Positions 34,474 through 43,208 are shown, counted from the first letter of the stretch. The stretch: 64,000 nt of DNA from Nocardioides mesophilus (GCF_014395785.1 NZ_CP060713.1:772501-836500); one strand, 5' to 3'. Program-made: numbers and translations. The notes: generated by a model from the sequence alone, not told the origin.

Positions 34474-35037
34474 TCGCGCAGACTACCCGGCAAGGCATTT
34501 CTAGGTGGGCTTTGCAGTTGGCCAGTCAGCGTCCTTCGCCTCTGCTGCATCGCCAACTCTGTGCGTTTGCGTGGAGGCGACCCGCCTATTGCCCCACAGG
34601 AGGGCCCCGTCGGGACTGCTCATAGAGCTCGCCAGAGTCCGACCTGTCAGGCGAGCCGGTAACGCTCGACTTCCCCAAACGGAATGCGGGCCGCTCCCGG
34701 CGGTCTCGCAGAAGTACTGCTCGGGGACTCCCTACGCCAGATCATGATTAGAGACGGTGATAAGCCGACCCGTAGGACAAGCAAGTTGCATACGAACACG
34801 GTGATTCCTGCGCGACACCTGGTCCTGACCTTCTTGAACTCCGCTGCACGTCTAGGTGGCGGCTGGTCACGGAACCAGCTCAACCTTCCTCTGAGTAATC
34901 AGCGAAGGCGCCATGCCGGCGCGAGGGAGCGTGACTTCTCACCAGCCGTGGGCAATCACGGGAATCCTCCGCGCCGAGAGCAAGGGACGCAGTAGCGTCA
35001 TTGCGCGGTTAGTGCACACCCCGGGGGATGGACTGTC
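34474..35037. other. 564 bp without a convincing gene
   Basis: Short open frames on both strands lack start signals, protein-like composition or recognisable motifs. The last about 50 bp hold the leader of the HIRAN gene (GGGGGATG before the start). Confidence 0.5.
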
Positions 35038-36045
35038 ATGGAAACGTTGCTTGGCATCGCGGTGCTCGTCGTTCTTGTGTGGGTCTTCGCGCGAACTAGG
35101 CGTAGCTCGTCAGAACACGTGCCGAAGCGGGCTCTCCAGGTCTCGCCGTTCCGAACCGAGATCGACACCGCGGTCAGTCGCGACTACGCCATGACGGTCC
35201 CGGGTGGGGAACTTCGCAAGATTCATCGCAAGACCACCAAGGAACACGTGCCGCCGGCGCCTTCTGGGCGCGCAGTCGAAGCCTGGTCCCCCCGCACGCA
35301 GCAGCTCGAGGTCGCGGGTGAGTGGTATCGAGCGGAGAATCTGCGGACCCTGTTTACCCGACGCGCCAAAGTCTCCGAGGCCGGTGCCGAGATGCGACTT
35401 GAAGCGGTACTCGTCCCTGACCCGTTCAATCCATTCGACAGGCGTGCTGTCGCTGTCTTCGTAGATGGACTCCATGTCGGATACATGGAGCGGTCCGACG
35501 CCGCCGCATACCACTCCGCGATAGCGAGCCTGCCTGGTGCTGAGCTCGCCGTGCCGTCGCGCCAATGGCTCAGAGGCACCGCACAAGACACCTGGGCACG
35601 AGTAACGCTCTCCTTGCCTAAGCCGGACCGCCTCTGCTGCCCCAATCCGACCGCCGATAGCTGCGTGGTGCTTGCGCCAGGATCGACGATTCAAGTCACG
35701 CGCGAGGAACAGTACATGGAGCATCTCGCTTCACTCCTTGCCCGATTCGGCAGCGAGACGGTTGTCGCCGCGTCCCTTCGCGCGGCGATAGAGCAGCGTC
35801 CACGGTCCACCGTCGAGGTCGTCGCCGTGGATATCGACGGGCAACAGGTAGGAATCCTGTCGCCGACACAGACAGCCAATTTCCTCCCCCTCGTCCGCAG
35901 GGCAGAGTCAGAGGGCCGCAACCTCATCTGTCGGGCATCCCTGCGGGGCAACTCGCTCAAGGTCGACGTCGCCCTGCATGCCCGGAAGGCACACGAACTC
36001 GACGATGTCGAACTCGAGCAGCTCTTCGCCACGAGCCGCATCTGA
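35038..36045 (+). CDS. membrane-anchored HIRAN-domain protein
   Basis: A 335-residue protein. Residues 3-19 (TLLGIAVLVVLVWVFAR in outline) form a membrane anchor. A HIRAN domain lies at about 90-165: VAGEWYRAENLRTLF, LVPDPFNPFDRRAVAVFVDGLHVGYM. HIRAN modules bind DNA ends or stalled forks in helicase/ligase proteins and often occur alone in defence loci. The second half (about 255-325, VEVVAVDIDGQQVGILSPTQTANF) may be a second, weaker HIRAN-like repeat. A 31-bp gap separates it from the NERD gene, so the pair is likely an operon. Confidence 0.78.
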   Translation: METLLGIAVLVVLVWVFARTRRSSSEHVPKRALQVSPFRTEIDTAVSRDYAMTVPGGELRKIHRKTTKEHVPPAPSGRAVEAWSPRTQQLEVAGEWYRAENLRTLFTRRAKVSEAGAEMRLEAVLVPDPFNPFDRRAVAVFVDGLHVGYMERSDAAAYHSAIASLPGAELAVPSRQWLRGTAQDTWARVTLSLPKPDRLCCPNPTADSCVVLAPGSTIQVTREEQYMEHLASLLARFGSETVVAASLRAAIEQRPRSTVEVVAVDIDGQQVGILSPTQTANFLPLVRRAESEGRNLICRASLRGNSLKVDVALHARKAHELDDVELEQLFATSRI

Positions 36046-36076
36046 TGCTCACCTCCTAGTTCGAAGGGGACCGGAG

Positions 36077-36859
36077 TTGCCCAAGTTCGCCCCCTACTCA
36101 CGCCAAGCGTTTCGGCGCGCCTTCATCGAATGGCTGAAGCGAAACGTCACGCTGATGATTGCCGTGAGCGCCGGCGCCGTCGCACTGATCTTCCTCGAGT
36201 CCGTGCTCCTGGTGCATCTCGTTCCCGACACGGCGTTCAAGTGGTACCTGCTCGGAGCGGTCCACGTGGGCGTGGTGGCCGGCTTCGCGCACCTTCTGCA
36301 CGCCACGTTCCTGGCCCACGACCGACGAGCACTGATGCACCTTCGGGGCGCCTGGGGCGAGGAGAACACCCGCGAAGAGCTCAAGCGGGCACGGCGTAGA
36401 CGACTCATCTGGGGGTGGGTGGACAGCATCAGCCTCCAAGCGGGCGACATCGACCATCTCGTCGTGACCCGCCGCGGAGGACTCATCGCCATCGACTCCA
36501 AGTGGCGGAATCAGCACACCTCACAGGACCTCGCCTCCATGGCTCAGGCCGCGGCCCGAGTCCGGCTACGCGCCGAAGGGCTCACCCAGACACTCCTCGC
36601 CGGTGAGCGAGGCGCCCGACACCGAGCACGGACCAACCCGCTCACGGTAAAGCCTGTGGTCGTCATGTGGGGTGCGGCCCAGGACGAGGTTCCCGACGGC
36701 GCCATCATCGACGGCATCGAGTTCATCGCCGGACGACGTCTCATCACGTGGCTTCGCCAAATGGATGGATACCCGGTGGGTAGGGACGCGGCCAACGACG
36801 TTCTTGAACGACTGACAACATTTCGGCTCAAAGCCTCAAGGCAGAACGCAACTCGCTAG
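36077..36859 (+). CDS. membrane-anchored NERD-domain nuclease
   Basis: A 260-residue protein. The TTG at 36077 is chosen for the GAAGGGGA six bases upstream and because it removes a low-quality N-terminal extension. Two membrane helices (NVTLMIAVSAGAVALIFLESV, WYLLGAVHVGVVAGFAHLL) precede a NERD nuclease domain: RGAWGEENT (91-98), DIDHLVV (Asp124, Asp126) and IAIDSKW (Asp140, Lys142), then KPVVVMWG. The PD-(D/E)XK-type acidic and Lys residues are all present. Paired with the HIRAN gene before it. Likely DNA cutting at the membrane. Confidence 0.82.
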   Translation: MPKFAPYSRQAFRRAFIEWLKRNVTLMIAVSAGAVALIFLESVLLVHLVPDTAFKWYLLGAVHVGVVAGFAHLLHATFLAHDRRALMHLRGAWGEENTREELKRARRRRLIWGWVDSISLQAGDIDHLVVTRRGGLIAIDSKWRNQHTSQDLASMAQAAARVRLRAEGLTQTLLAGERGARHRARTNPLTVKPVVVMWGAAQDEVPDGAIIDGIEFIAGRRLITWLRQMDGYPVGRDAANDVLERLTTFRLKASRQNATR

Positions 36860-36885
36860 CGACTCGATCGAGACCGCGTGTATTA

Positions 36886-36901
36886 CCCCGCCCGGGCGGG
36901 G
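36886..36901. terminator. perfect 16-bp GC palindrome between convergent genes
   Basis: CCCCGCCCGGGCGGGG lies 27 bp after the NERD stop and 46 bp before the stop of the facing gene. It may act as a terminator in both directions, but a loop would have to form from the inner bases. Confidence 0.4.
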
Positions 36902-36946
36902 GGCTCTGTCCCGTTCTTGGTGACCGTTGTCTGCTGCAACTCGACG

Positions 36947-37687
36947 CTACTCGTGCTGCCATCTCAACTCCCACTGCTCTGCCATGTACATGTCCCACGC
37001 GGTGTCGTCGTCGCGCTGGTAGCCGCAGGCGATGCAGAGCCCGACGGTCATCGTGCCGCCGCTGTCGTCGTAGCCGAGCGGAACGAATGTGCGCCGGAAA
37101 CACTCGTCGCACTCCTCTGGGTCCATCACATCGAGCAAATCCTTGACTCGGCGGACATCCCGCTCCGCGTAGGCCCGTGCCTTCTCGTAGAACAGTGTCA
37201 CCATCATGTCGTCCACCGTTCGGTGGGCCCCAACGTGCTGAAGCACTTCGAGGCCATTGATCTCGTCGAGTTCACGTAGAGCGGTGAGGTGCCTCGATCC
37301 GAGTTGAATCCATTCGTCATCGGCTCGGCCATGTCGCAGCGGCTGGGTGAGATCGAGTCCCTCCGCCAAGGTCGCCTGGTTGATGGAGAGGCCGAGCGCG
37401 ACTGCCTTGGGCAGCAGCGCGCTGGCCGGAAGCGTAAAGCCCCGCTTGTCCATCACGGCCGCGGGATCGATCGCCGCGACGATGGCGAGGAGACCGTTCG
37501 TCAGTGCAACGTCGAATGGGCCCTCGGGTGGGACCCGATCCTCGTCGAGCACCGAGACGTTCAGTGCGTATCGAGCCTGCCGCATGACTTGTCGACGAAC
37601 GTGATCTGGGGTCCATTGGTCTGGAATCACGTCATCAGCCTTGTATCGCCTCGTGCCATGAGGTGACACTAGCGCCGGGCAGGGCAC
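36947..37687 (-). CDS. unknown protein with a C-terminal zinc-ribbon-like motif (246 aa)
   Basis: Not recognised. A helical N-terminal part (VRRQVMRQARYALNVSVLDEDRVPP, TNGLLAIVAAIDPAAVMDKRG) leads to a C-terminal block DPEECDECFRRTFVPLGYDDSGGTM plus GLCIACGY. This block has two C-x2-C pairs that could bind zinc. GTG 37687 or GTG 37669 may be the start; neither has a strong ribosome site. Same strand as the paralogue operon that ends 192 bp upstream of it. Confidence 0.6.
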   Translation of the reverse strand: MPCPALVSPHGTRRYKADDVIPDQWTPDHVRRQVMRQARYALNVSVLDEDRVPPEGPFDVALTNGLLAIVAAIDPAAVMDKRGFTLPASALLPKAVALGLSINQATLAEGLDLTQPLRHGRADDEWIQLGSRHLTALRELDEINGLEVLQHVGAHRTVDDMMVTLFYEKARAYAERDVRRVKDLLDVMDPEECDECFRRTFVPLGYDDSGGTMTVGLCIACGYQRDDDTAWDMYMAEQWELRWQHE

Positions 37688-37879
37688 CCGCTACACCGAT
37701 GGGATCGCGTTCAACCTGCTTACCGCCGCGTAACGCCTCTGCAGATGCGTCATCCGCCGAGTGGGCGCGACGGAGCATGTCGTGCTGCGCGCTCGTCAGC
37801 ATTCAGCGCCGGCCGAGGGCTACGCGAGGACAGCTGCAGAGACGCTGTGGGCCCGGCCTCTAACAGCACCTCGGCTGAC

Positions 37880-38593
37880 CTAGTAGTCGAAACCAAGTAC
37901 TCGCGTCTCGATGATGAATCTACGGAGGTCTCTGACGAACCGAACAGCTGTGATGGTTCTGATCTCTGCGCACTTGGCGTAATAGGCCTTCATCAGAGGT
38001 GTTGCTGTCTGGTAGCGAGCAGCCTTCTCGGTATCGGAGTGCCATACGTGACCGTTGAAGTAGATGTTGGCGTACACGGAGTCGGGAACCATCTTCTCTA
38101 CGTCGATGGGCGCCGGCAGCGGCTCGGGCCCCACCTCGTCGATCTCTTCGAGCGAGAAGTACACCAGGCTGCCGGGCTCCTGGCCCTGAAGATGCTCAGG
38201 CACGCTGCCCAGGTCTTGTTGGCCGACGAACATGTGTTTCTGCCAAGCAACGAAAGCTTTGCGGCCCGACTTGAGGACGTCTCTAAGCGGCTCATGCTCA
38301 CGAGCGATTGCCCCAGTGAGGTTGGCGTAGCTGGTGGGGTCGTCCTGGGTGAACACGACGGGTCGCATCAACAAGGCCAGGTAGAGCCACGACTGCTTGT
38401 CAGCATTCTTGAGCTCAAGGCTGCCGTGGGTGACTAACGCAGTCTCAGGATCGAAGCGCAGCAGGACCTCAAACTGCGGGTCGCCCTGGGCCAGTGGATG
38501 CTCGACGATCTCGTCGGCACGTTCCATGAAGTTAGCGACGTCGGTCTTGAGCTTGTCGCTACTGGGCTGCGGGGCGGCCGGGCCTTGCGTCAT
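37880..38593 (-). CDS. unknown protein, paralogue A of a tandem pair (237 aa)
   Basis: Unrecognised, mainly helical. It is clearly related to the next gene along its length: NFMERADEIVEHPL, WLYLALLMRPVVF, REHEPLR, WQKHMFVG, then NGHVWHSDTEKAARYQ (180-195) and YYAKCAEIRTITA near the C terminus. The conserved W-H-x-D and Y-x-K-C-A-E-I-R-T blocks are the likely functional sites. Starts 9 bp after paralogue B ends, so it is in the same operon. No signal or membrane segment. Confidence 0.65.
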   Translation of the reverse strand: MTQGPAAPQPSSDKLKTDVANFMERADEIVEHPLAQGDPQFEVLLRFDPETALVTHGSLELKNADKQSWLYLALLMRPVVFTQDDPTSYANLTGAIAREHEPLRDVLKSGRKAFVAWQKHMFVGQQDLGSVPEHLQGQEPGSLVYFSLEEIDEVGPEPLPAPIDVEKMVPDSVYANIYFNGHVWHSDTEKAARYQTATPLMKAYYAKCAEIRTITAVRFVRDLRRFIIETRVLGFDY

Positions 38594-38602
38594 CCCATGA
38601 GC

Positions 38603-39289
38603 CTAGAAGTCGTGGCCGTCGGCGCGGGCGTCGAGTATCCACTGCTGTAACTGCAGCACTAGGCCCGTGGCATTGAGGGTGCGAATCTCGGCGCACTTGG
38701 CGTAGTGCCGCTTGATCTCGTCGCTTGAAGCCTGGTAGCGAGCGGCCTTGTCAGCATCTGCGTGCCAGACATTGGCGTTTAGATACTCCCAGGCAAAGAT
38801 GTAGTCGTTGGACAGTTCGGTCTTGGGGCCGTCGTCGGTTGCCCCGAAGCCAAGCGCCACGAGAATCGACTCTGGTTCTTGGGGAGCCTCGAGGGGCTCG
38901 CCAGACCCGAGCACCTGCGGCCCCACGAACGTGTGCTTTCGCCATGCCGCGACCCCGTCACGAACCATCTTCAGCCTCCCGCGCAGCCGGATGTGCTCGC
39001 GCTCGATTCGCTTGGTCAGAACGTTGAAGCTGATCGGCTCCTGCTCAGCGAAGACGATCGGGCGGATCAGGACCGCCAGGTATATCCAGTCGGCCTTCGG
39101 CAGCGGGTTCGTCCCGAGCCCGACGGGCTTGGTCTCGCCTGTAACGACATTCCGGCTCATGGTGACCTTGAACGTCGAGTTCTTGCCACCCAGTGGGTGG
39201 GCTCGCACCTCGTCAGCCCGCTGCATGAAACTGGCAATGCTCGTGCGAAGCTCGGCGCTAGTCGGTCCGCACCTTGGCTTCTCGCTCAC
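38603..39289 (-). CDS. unknown protein, paralogue B of a tandem pair (228 aa)
   Basis: Related to paralogue A: SFMQRADEVRAHPL, WIYLAVLIRPIVF, REHIRLRG, WRKHTFVG, NANVWHADADKAARYQ (171-186), HYAKCAEIRTLNA. Divergence is large enough that the duplication is old. Its GTG overlaps the stop of the 197-aa gene as GTGA (39286-39289), a coupled operon. The keeping of two diverged copies side by side suggests a hetero-oligomer. Confidence 0.65.
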   Translation of the reverse strand: MSEKPRCGPTSAELRTSIASFMQRADEVRAHPLGGKNSTFKVTMSRNVVTGETKPVGLGTNPLPKADWIYLAVLIRPIVFAEQEPISFNVLTKRIEREHIRLRGRLKMVRDGVAAWRKHTFVGPQVLGSGEPLEAPQEPESILVALGFGATDDGPKTELSNDYIFAWEYLNANVWHADADKAARYQASSDEIKRHYAKCAEIRTLNATGLVLQLQQWILDARADGHDF

Positions 39290-39879
39290 GTCGAGACGGT
39301 AGGACCGTCAGCGTGCTTGGCGTTGCGGATCCTGATCTGCTCGTCGAGCGGCTTGGCCGGGTCATCGGCGATCGACTGGGCCAATCGCTCGAGCAAAATC
39401 TCGTCGAGAACATTCAGTAGCGCCATCGCGGCGGCGTGGTCGTGGTCGGACTTCGGGTCCACCATAACCCTGAGGCTTACGCCGTCGTCGTCGGTCTCAA
39501 GGGCGGCGGAAAGCACCATGACGCTGTCGAGGTCAGGCGTGTCCGTGAAGTGCGTGGTCGGGTGCCTATAGGCCAACAGCCGAGGAAGTGCAATATCGAA
39601 GGCGTCCAGCGCGTCCTGCAGTTCCGGGGGGAACCCGAGAGGCCGGCGCGCGGACTTGGCTAGGTCACGTAGTCGGACCAGCTCGTAGGCGTAGTAGTCG
39701 ACGTCGTTGACGTGGAAGCCGGATACGTCGACCCATTCGTGCGGCTCACCGTTGAGCACCCGCGGCGCATTGTCGTAGGCGTCCTGGACTCGGCCGCGCT
39801 GGACGCTCAAGCCGTCGCGAATGCGCTTCGTAGCGTTCAGGAAGCGACTCACCGTCCGGTCCAGGTCCTTGGATGCCAT
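39286..39879 (-). CDS. unknown helical protein, first gene of the paralogue operon (197 aa)
   Basis: Unrecognised. MASKDLDRTVSRFLNATKRI, then WVDVSGFHVNDVDYYAYELVRLRDL, and a middle block ALPRLLAYRHPTTHFTDTPD with an R-x4-H element at Arg105 and His110. This element recalls the HEPN RNase motif but lies in a different setting, so this is only a hint. Leads the operon with paralogues B and A. It lies 230 bp downstream of the methyltransferase on the same strand. Confidence 0.62.
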   Translation of the reverse strand: MASKDLDRTVSRFLNATKRIRDGLSVQRGRVQDAYDNAPRVLNGEPHEWVDVSGFHVNDVDYYAYELVRLRDLAKSARRPLGFPPELQDALDAFDIALPRLLAYRHPTTHFTDTPDLDSVMVLSAALETDDDGVSLRVMVDPKSDHDHAAAMALLNVLDEILLERLAQSIADDPAKPLDEQIRIRNAKHADGPTVST

Positions 39880-40108
39880 GCCGAGACGATACGCGGCAGG
39901 CCGCTCGGCTACACGTGAGTTTCCGCTAGTCGCAATCAGCTCGCGGCGCGGGGCAGAGCCGCATCAACGCATCCAGCCATGCCTTTCCTCTTGTACGACT
40001 CGCCCTGCAAGAGGCAGAACTGGGGCCCGTACTCCCCTTAGACCTCGTCTCTGCGCGCCCCATACCAACGGTCCTCATGGTCCGCATCAGCCACGACGCG
40101 CGCCTCAG

Positions 40109-41503
40109 TCAGTCAGTGATGGCGGGGCGGTGCTGAGCGAGCCTGTCGTCCGGCGATAGCGGAGCGCCGAGAACAGCGTCGATCAGCCGTCGTCCAGCAG
40201 CCGTCCGCTTCAGCACGTCTTCATCGCGCCGGACGTGCTCACGGAGGATGTGCCAGACGACACCCACGTTCACGCCGTTACCCATTTGCTTGTACGTCGC
40301 CGAAGCCTTCTGAGAACCGAAGTCGTACGTGTCCGGCAGCCCCTGCAAGCGTGCTGTCTCGCGAGGCGACAGCCGCCGCTCGCGGGGGCCGACGATCGAG
40401 GTCTGCGTGATTGCGACAAGGGCGGGCAGGTACGTCGGGCGCTTGGCCCGAATGCCTGACGGGCGAAAGTGCATGACCGTGTCCCAGAGGCGAGGCGTGT
40501 CCTGCGCCTGCCACTCCAACTTTCGACGGGAGGGCGGGAACTGGCCCGTGAACAGGCCCCACTTCTCGGCCCAGGGGTCGATCCAGTCGCGGTGCTTCGA
40601 GTAGAGCGAGTAGTTCTTGGCGAGGTGCCCCGCCTTCCATTGAGGGAGCAGTCTGTCGTGCTCCAGGAGGTCCCGGTAATCGGGTATGCCATCGAAGATG
40701 GTGACGATCTTTTCGAAGTCTGACCATGAGTCGGCCCAGATCGGGAAGCCAGGAGGACGACGCCCCTCCGTGTGCTCGTACCACTTCTGGACGAACTCGT
40801 CCCAGGCGTCGATCCACAGACGCTCGCATTCAGTCAAGTTGCAGCCGGGGACGTTGTCACTGTCAACCAGCAGGTCTTCCAGGTGCCACCCGGTTTTCGG
40901 GTCGAAACCGTCGATCCGATCACTGAGCCGCGCCACCGGCTCGACTGGCAAGCCGTCACCAACTCCATCGGGGTTGTGCGTTGCGGTGATGAACACCCGG
41001 TCGCGGACCTGGGGGCGACCGCCTCGCTCGGGCGGCAGTAGATGCGGCGAGAAGACGGCCGGCCTCTCCGACACGCGGTAGCCCTGCTCGCGCAGCGTCT
41101 CGATGATGACTTGCCACTCGTGCAGGTGGCGCGGCCCAGCGAGGTTGCGCACGTTCTCGAGCAGGACGACCTTCGGCTTCCGCTTCTCGATGATCTGCAG
41201 GATGTTCCAGTACAGCGTGCCCCGCGTCTCCTCCATGCCGCGCTGAGCGCCTGATTTCGAGAAAGGCTGACATGGGAAGCCCGCAGCGAGCACTTCGTGC
41301 GCGGGAACGTTCATGACTTCGTCGTTGGCGTCCTCGGTCACGTCTCCGAGCGGGTCATAACCCCAGTTGCGGCGATAGACCTCGGCAGCAGCCTTGTCGA
41401 TCTCCACGGCGTAGACGCCTCGACCGCCGTAGGCCTTCAACGCCGCGTGAAATCCGCCGACACCTGCGAACAAGTCCACGAAACGAAAGGCCGGTGTCGT
41501 CAT
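40109..41503 (-). CDS. DNA C5-cytosine methyltransferase
   Basis: A 464-residue Dcm-type enzyme. Motif I FRFVDLFAGVGGF (about 6-18), catalytic motif IV GFPCQPFSKSG with Cys78, motif VI ENVRNLAG, motif VIII QVRDRVFI, a long target-recognition region (about 200-370), then RLSPRETARLQGLPDTYDF and YKQMGNGVNVGVV. ATG 41503 gives the normal short lead MTTPAFRF; the upstream in-frame extension is not typical. No restriction nuclease of known type is adjacent. The mark it makes would have to be compatible with the McrBC system in the same element. Confidence 0.93.
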   Translation of the reverse strand: MTTPAFRFVDLFAGVGGFHAALKAYGGRGVYAVEIDKAAAEVYRRNWGYDPLGDVTEDANDEVMNVPAHEVLAAGFPCQPFSKSGAQRGMEETRGTLYWNILQIIEKRKPKVVLLENVRNLAGPRHLHEWQVIIETLREQGYRVSERPAVFSPHLLPPERGGRPQVRDRVFITATHNPDGVGDGLPVEPVARLSDRIDGFDPKTGWHLEDLLVDSDNVPGCNLTECERLWIDAWDEFVQKWYEHTEGRRPPGFPIWADSWSDFEKIVTIFDGIPDYRDLLEHDRLLPQWKAGHLAKNYSLYSKHRDWIDPWAEKWGLFTGQFPPSRRKLEWQAQDTPRLWDTVMHFRPSGIRAKRPTYLPALVAITQTSIVGPRERRLSPRETARLQGLPDTYDFGSQKASATYKQMGNGVNVGVVWHILREHVRRDEDVLKRTAAGRRLIDAVLGAPLSPDDRLAQHRPAITD

Positions 41504-42168
41504 AGCGCAGAGCTTAGTCGGTCTCGCGCAACACACCCGGATTGTCGCGCGTGTCGTCGAGCTGATGTTCGAAGGGGCGTTGCCCCGGTTGCATTACCCC
41601 GGGGTGCGTGGTGGTCAACCTGACTAGGAACACTGAAGCCCGCGCTGGGGCTTCAGAATGAGACCTGACTGAGGTATCCCGAAGGCATCGAAGATGCACG
41701 TGACCGCTGACGTGTGGCTGGTGTCCCCTCTCAGGGCTGCTCAATCGAGTCTGGTGCCGGTGGTACGCCTTGACCCACTCACTAACCACTACCGGAGGAC
41801 TCCGCATCGGTATCCCGTGTGCCGAAACCGTCTCGGCCACCGTCGGAATCTCCGCTTCGTCCCGCCCAGGGTGCCGAACCTAGGTCGCGCTGCCGTTGCG
41901 TGGTCCCGGCCTGTAGTCCGTTCTCGACGGCGCGCTGAGCCGTCCCCCATCTGACGGCGGTCACCGAGGGCGAGTCGGCGTCAGGCAACTTGCGCTGCTC
42001 ACGGCTCTAGATGCACCGGAAGAGAATGCGAGCTCCTCTCTTCGGCCCTCAACCTACCCCGCCACCCGGCGAACTTCGACACTCGTCTCGTAGTCATGCA
42101 GCCATCGGCCCCGGAACTCACAGAGTGATCTCCCGGGGCATCTGAATAGCGTCTCTGTACACTCCGGA
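41504..42168. other. 665-bp non-coding right end of the element
   Basis: No gene recognised. It contains a 9-bp perfect hairpin, CTGAAGCCC (41633-41641) and GGGCTTCAG (41648-41656), which may stop transcription coming from or into the element. Frames that run through 42054-42168 are only the read-through of cpaF into element DNA. Confidence 0.55.
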
Positions 42169-42176
42169 TGGCTGAA
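42160..42176. other. right attachment junction (attR)
   Basis: Element sequence GTACACTCCGGA meets cpaF sequence TGGCTGAACC, with the shared TG at 42169-42170 (GG at 42166-42167). Joining the cpaF side to the left junction at the same TG gives TTC AGC CAC CCC GAC TGG on the coding strand, that is F-S-H-P-D-W with no frame break. Confidence 0.7.
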
Positions 42177-42905
42177 CCGCAGCTCGTAGACCTCCTCGAC
42201 GGAGATCACCCGCTCGCGCCCGGGCACCGCAGCGGCCAAGCAGTTCAACAGCGTGGTCTTCCCTGCCTGCGTTCCGCCTGAGACGACCACGTTGAGCCCG
42301 ACGGCCACGGCGGTCTCGAGGAACCGGGCCGCCTGTTCCGAGAGGCTGCCCAGCCCGACCAGATCGGCGAGCCGGTGCGCCCGGACCACGAACTTGCGGA
42401 TGTTGACGGCCGAGAAGTCGCGAGAGATGCCTTGGAGCACCACGTGCAACCGGTGCCCGCCCGGCAAGGTCGCGTCGACGAAGGGCGTGGAGACGTCGAC
42501 CCGACGTCCGCTGGACTTGAGCATCCGCTCCACGAGGTCGCTGACCTGGGCGGCGGTGAGGATCGTGGGGGTCAGCTCGTGACGGCCCGCCCGCGCGACG
42601 AAGACCCGGCTGGGGTCGTTGATCCAGATCTCTTCCACGGTGGGGTCGTCGAGGTACTTCTGCAGTGGGCCGAACCCGGAGACCCGGCTGACCAGCTCCT
42701 CCACCATCGCCTCGGGCTCGGTCACCGGGAGCACGACGCCGGTCAGGCTGCGCTGGTCGTGGTCGGCGACGACCTGCCGGGCGATCGAGCGGACCAGGAC
42801 GATGTCGCGCTGCGGGTCCACGCCGTCGCGGCGGACCGCAGTGCGCACCTGCTCGTCGAGCTCCTCCACGAGCTCGCGCTCCGCACCCGTATAGGTCAGG
42901 CTCAT
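42169..42905 (-). pseudogene. cpaF: cpaF/tadA pilus ATPase, 5' part cut off by the element
   Basis: The first 245 or so codons: MSLTYTGAERELVEELD, EPEAMVEELVSRVSGFGPLQKYLDDP in outline, VEEIWINDPSRVFVARAGRHELT, then Walker A SGGTQAGKTTLLN and EVYELRFSHP at the break. As it stands, the frame runs on for 38 element-encoded residues to a stop at 42054. The product would carry Walker A but no Walker B, so it cannot be a working ATPase. The remainder is at 18261-18777. Removing the element rebuilds a 417-residue CpaF of normal size. Confidence 0.9.
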
Positions 42906-43208
42906 GCCCCCGCCTGCATGTCAGCTCAGACACCTCGCCCGAGCGGCTTGTCCGTTGTGTCCTCGATCCTGGATCAAGATCGCCCGGAAGTGAACCCCTG
43001 TTGCACGGCCTGTGGATGGCGGGGACAGGCGGGATGGTGGCGACGCCGACCGCGTGGTGCTGGTCCTCGAGCCCGCGTGAGCCCCGCCTCCGGCCGGCCT
43101 GGGCGACCGCCGGTGCGGGAGCTCTCAAGGCGTCCGGTCGGTACCCGGGCCGGCGTGCCCGGCCGCCTCTCGGAAGCGGCGGGTTCCGTTCTCGCCTCCT
43201 GCAGCTCT
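42906..43208. other. upstream region of cpaF with a repeated 59-bp segment
   Basis: No gene. The first about 30 bp (GTCAGCTCAGACACCTCGC) recur at 50584-50602, beside the decayed cpaF copy. The 59 bp at 43130-43188 recur with about ten mismatches at 52309-52367. The usual tadZ/cpaE and cpaB genes upstream of cpaF are missing here. Confidence 0.55.

Larger units (their letters stand above)
18780..42168. mobile_element. 23.4-kb serine-integrase integrative element carrying defence genes, inserted in cpaF
   Basis: Bounded by the two halves of cpaF and carrying a large serine recombinase as its first inward-facing gene. Base composition is visibly less GC-rich than the flanks (for example 33.6-34.1 kb). 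It carries no virion, replication or conjugation gene set; the only phage-type gene is an isolated XkdF-like protease. The rest is mostly nuclease, methylase, HEPN and toxin-type genes plus unknowns, so it looks like a cargo or defence island moved by its integrase. No excisionase (RDF) gene was recognised, though several small unknown genes could serve. Confidence 0.85.

Noticed and set aside
34500-34995. Several frames of 60-120 codons on both strands
   Set aside because: Overlap each other, lack ribosome sites and have random-looking composition.
41583-41604. CCCCGG...CCGGGG hairpin near the right end of the element
   Set aside because: Six base pairs with a ten-base loop in GC-rich DNA is close to background; the 41633-41656 hairpin is better.
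42054-42168. C-terminal extension of the cpaF 5' part (38 residues ending at 42054)
   Set aside because: It is read-through from cpaF into element DNA and is unrelated to CpaF sequence, so it is not a domain of the protein.
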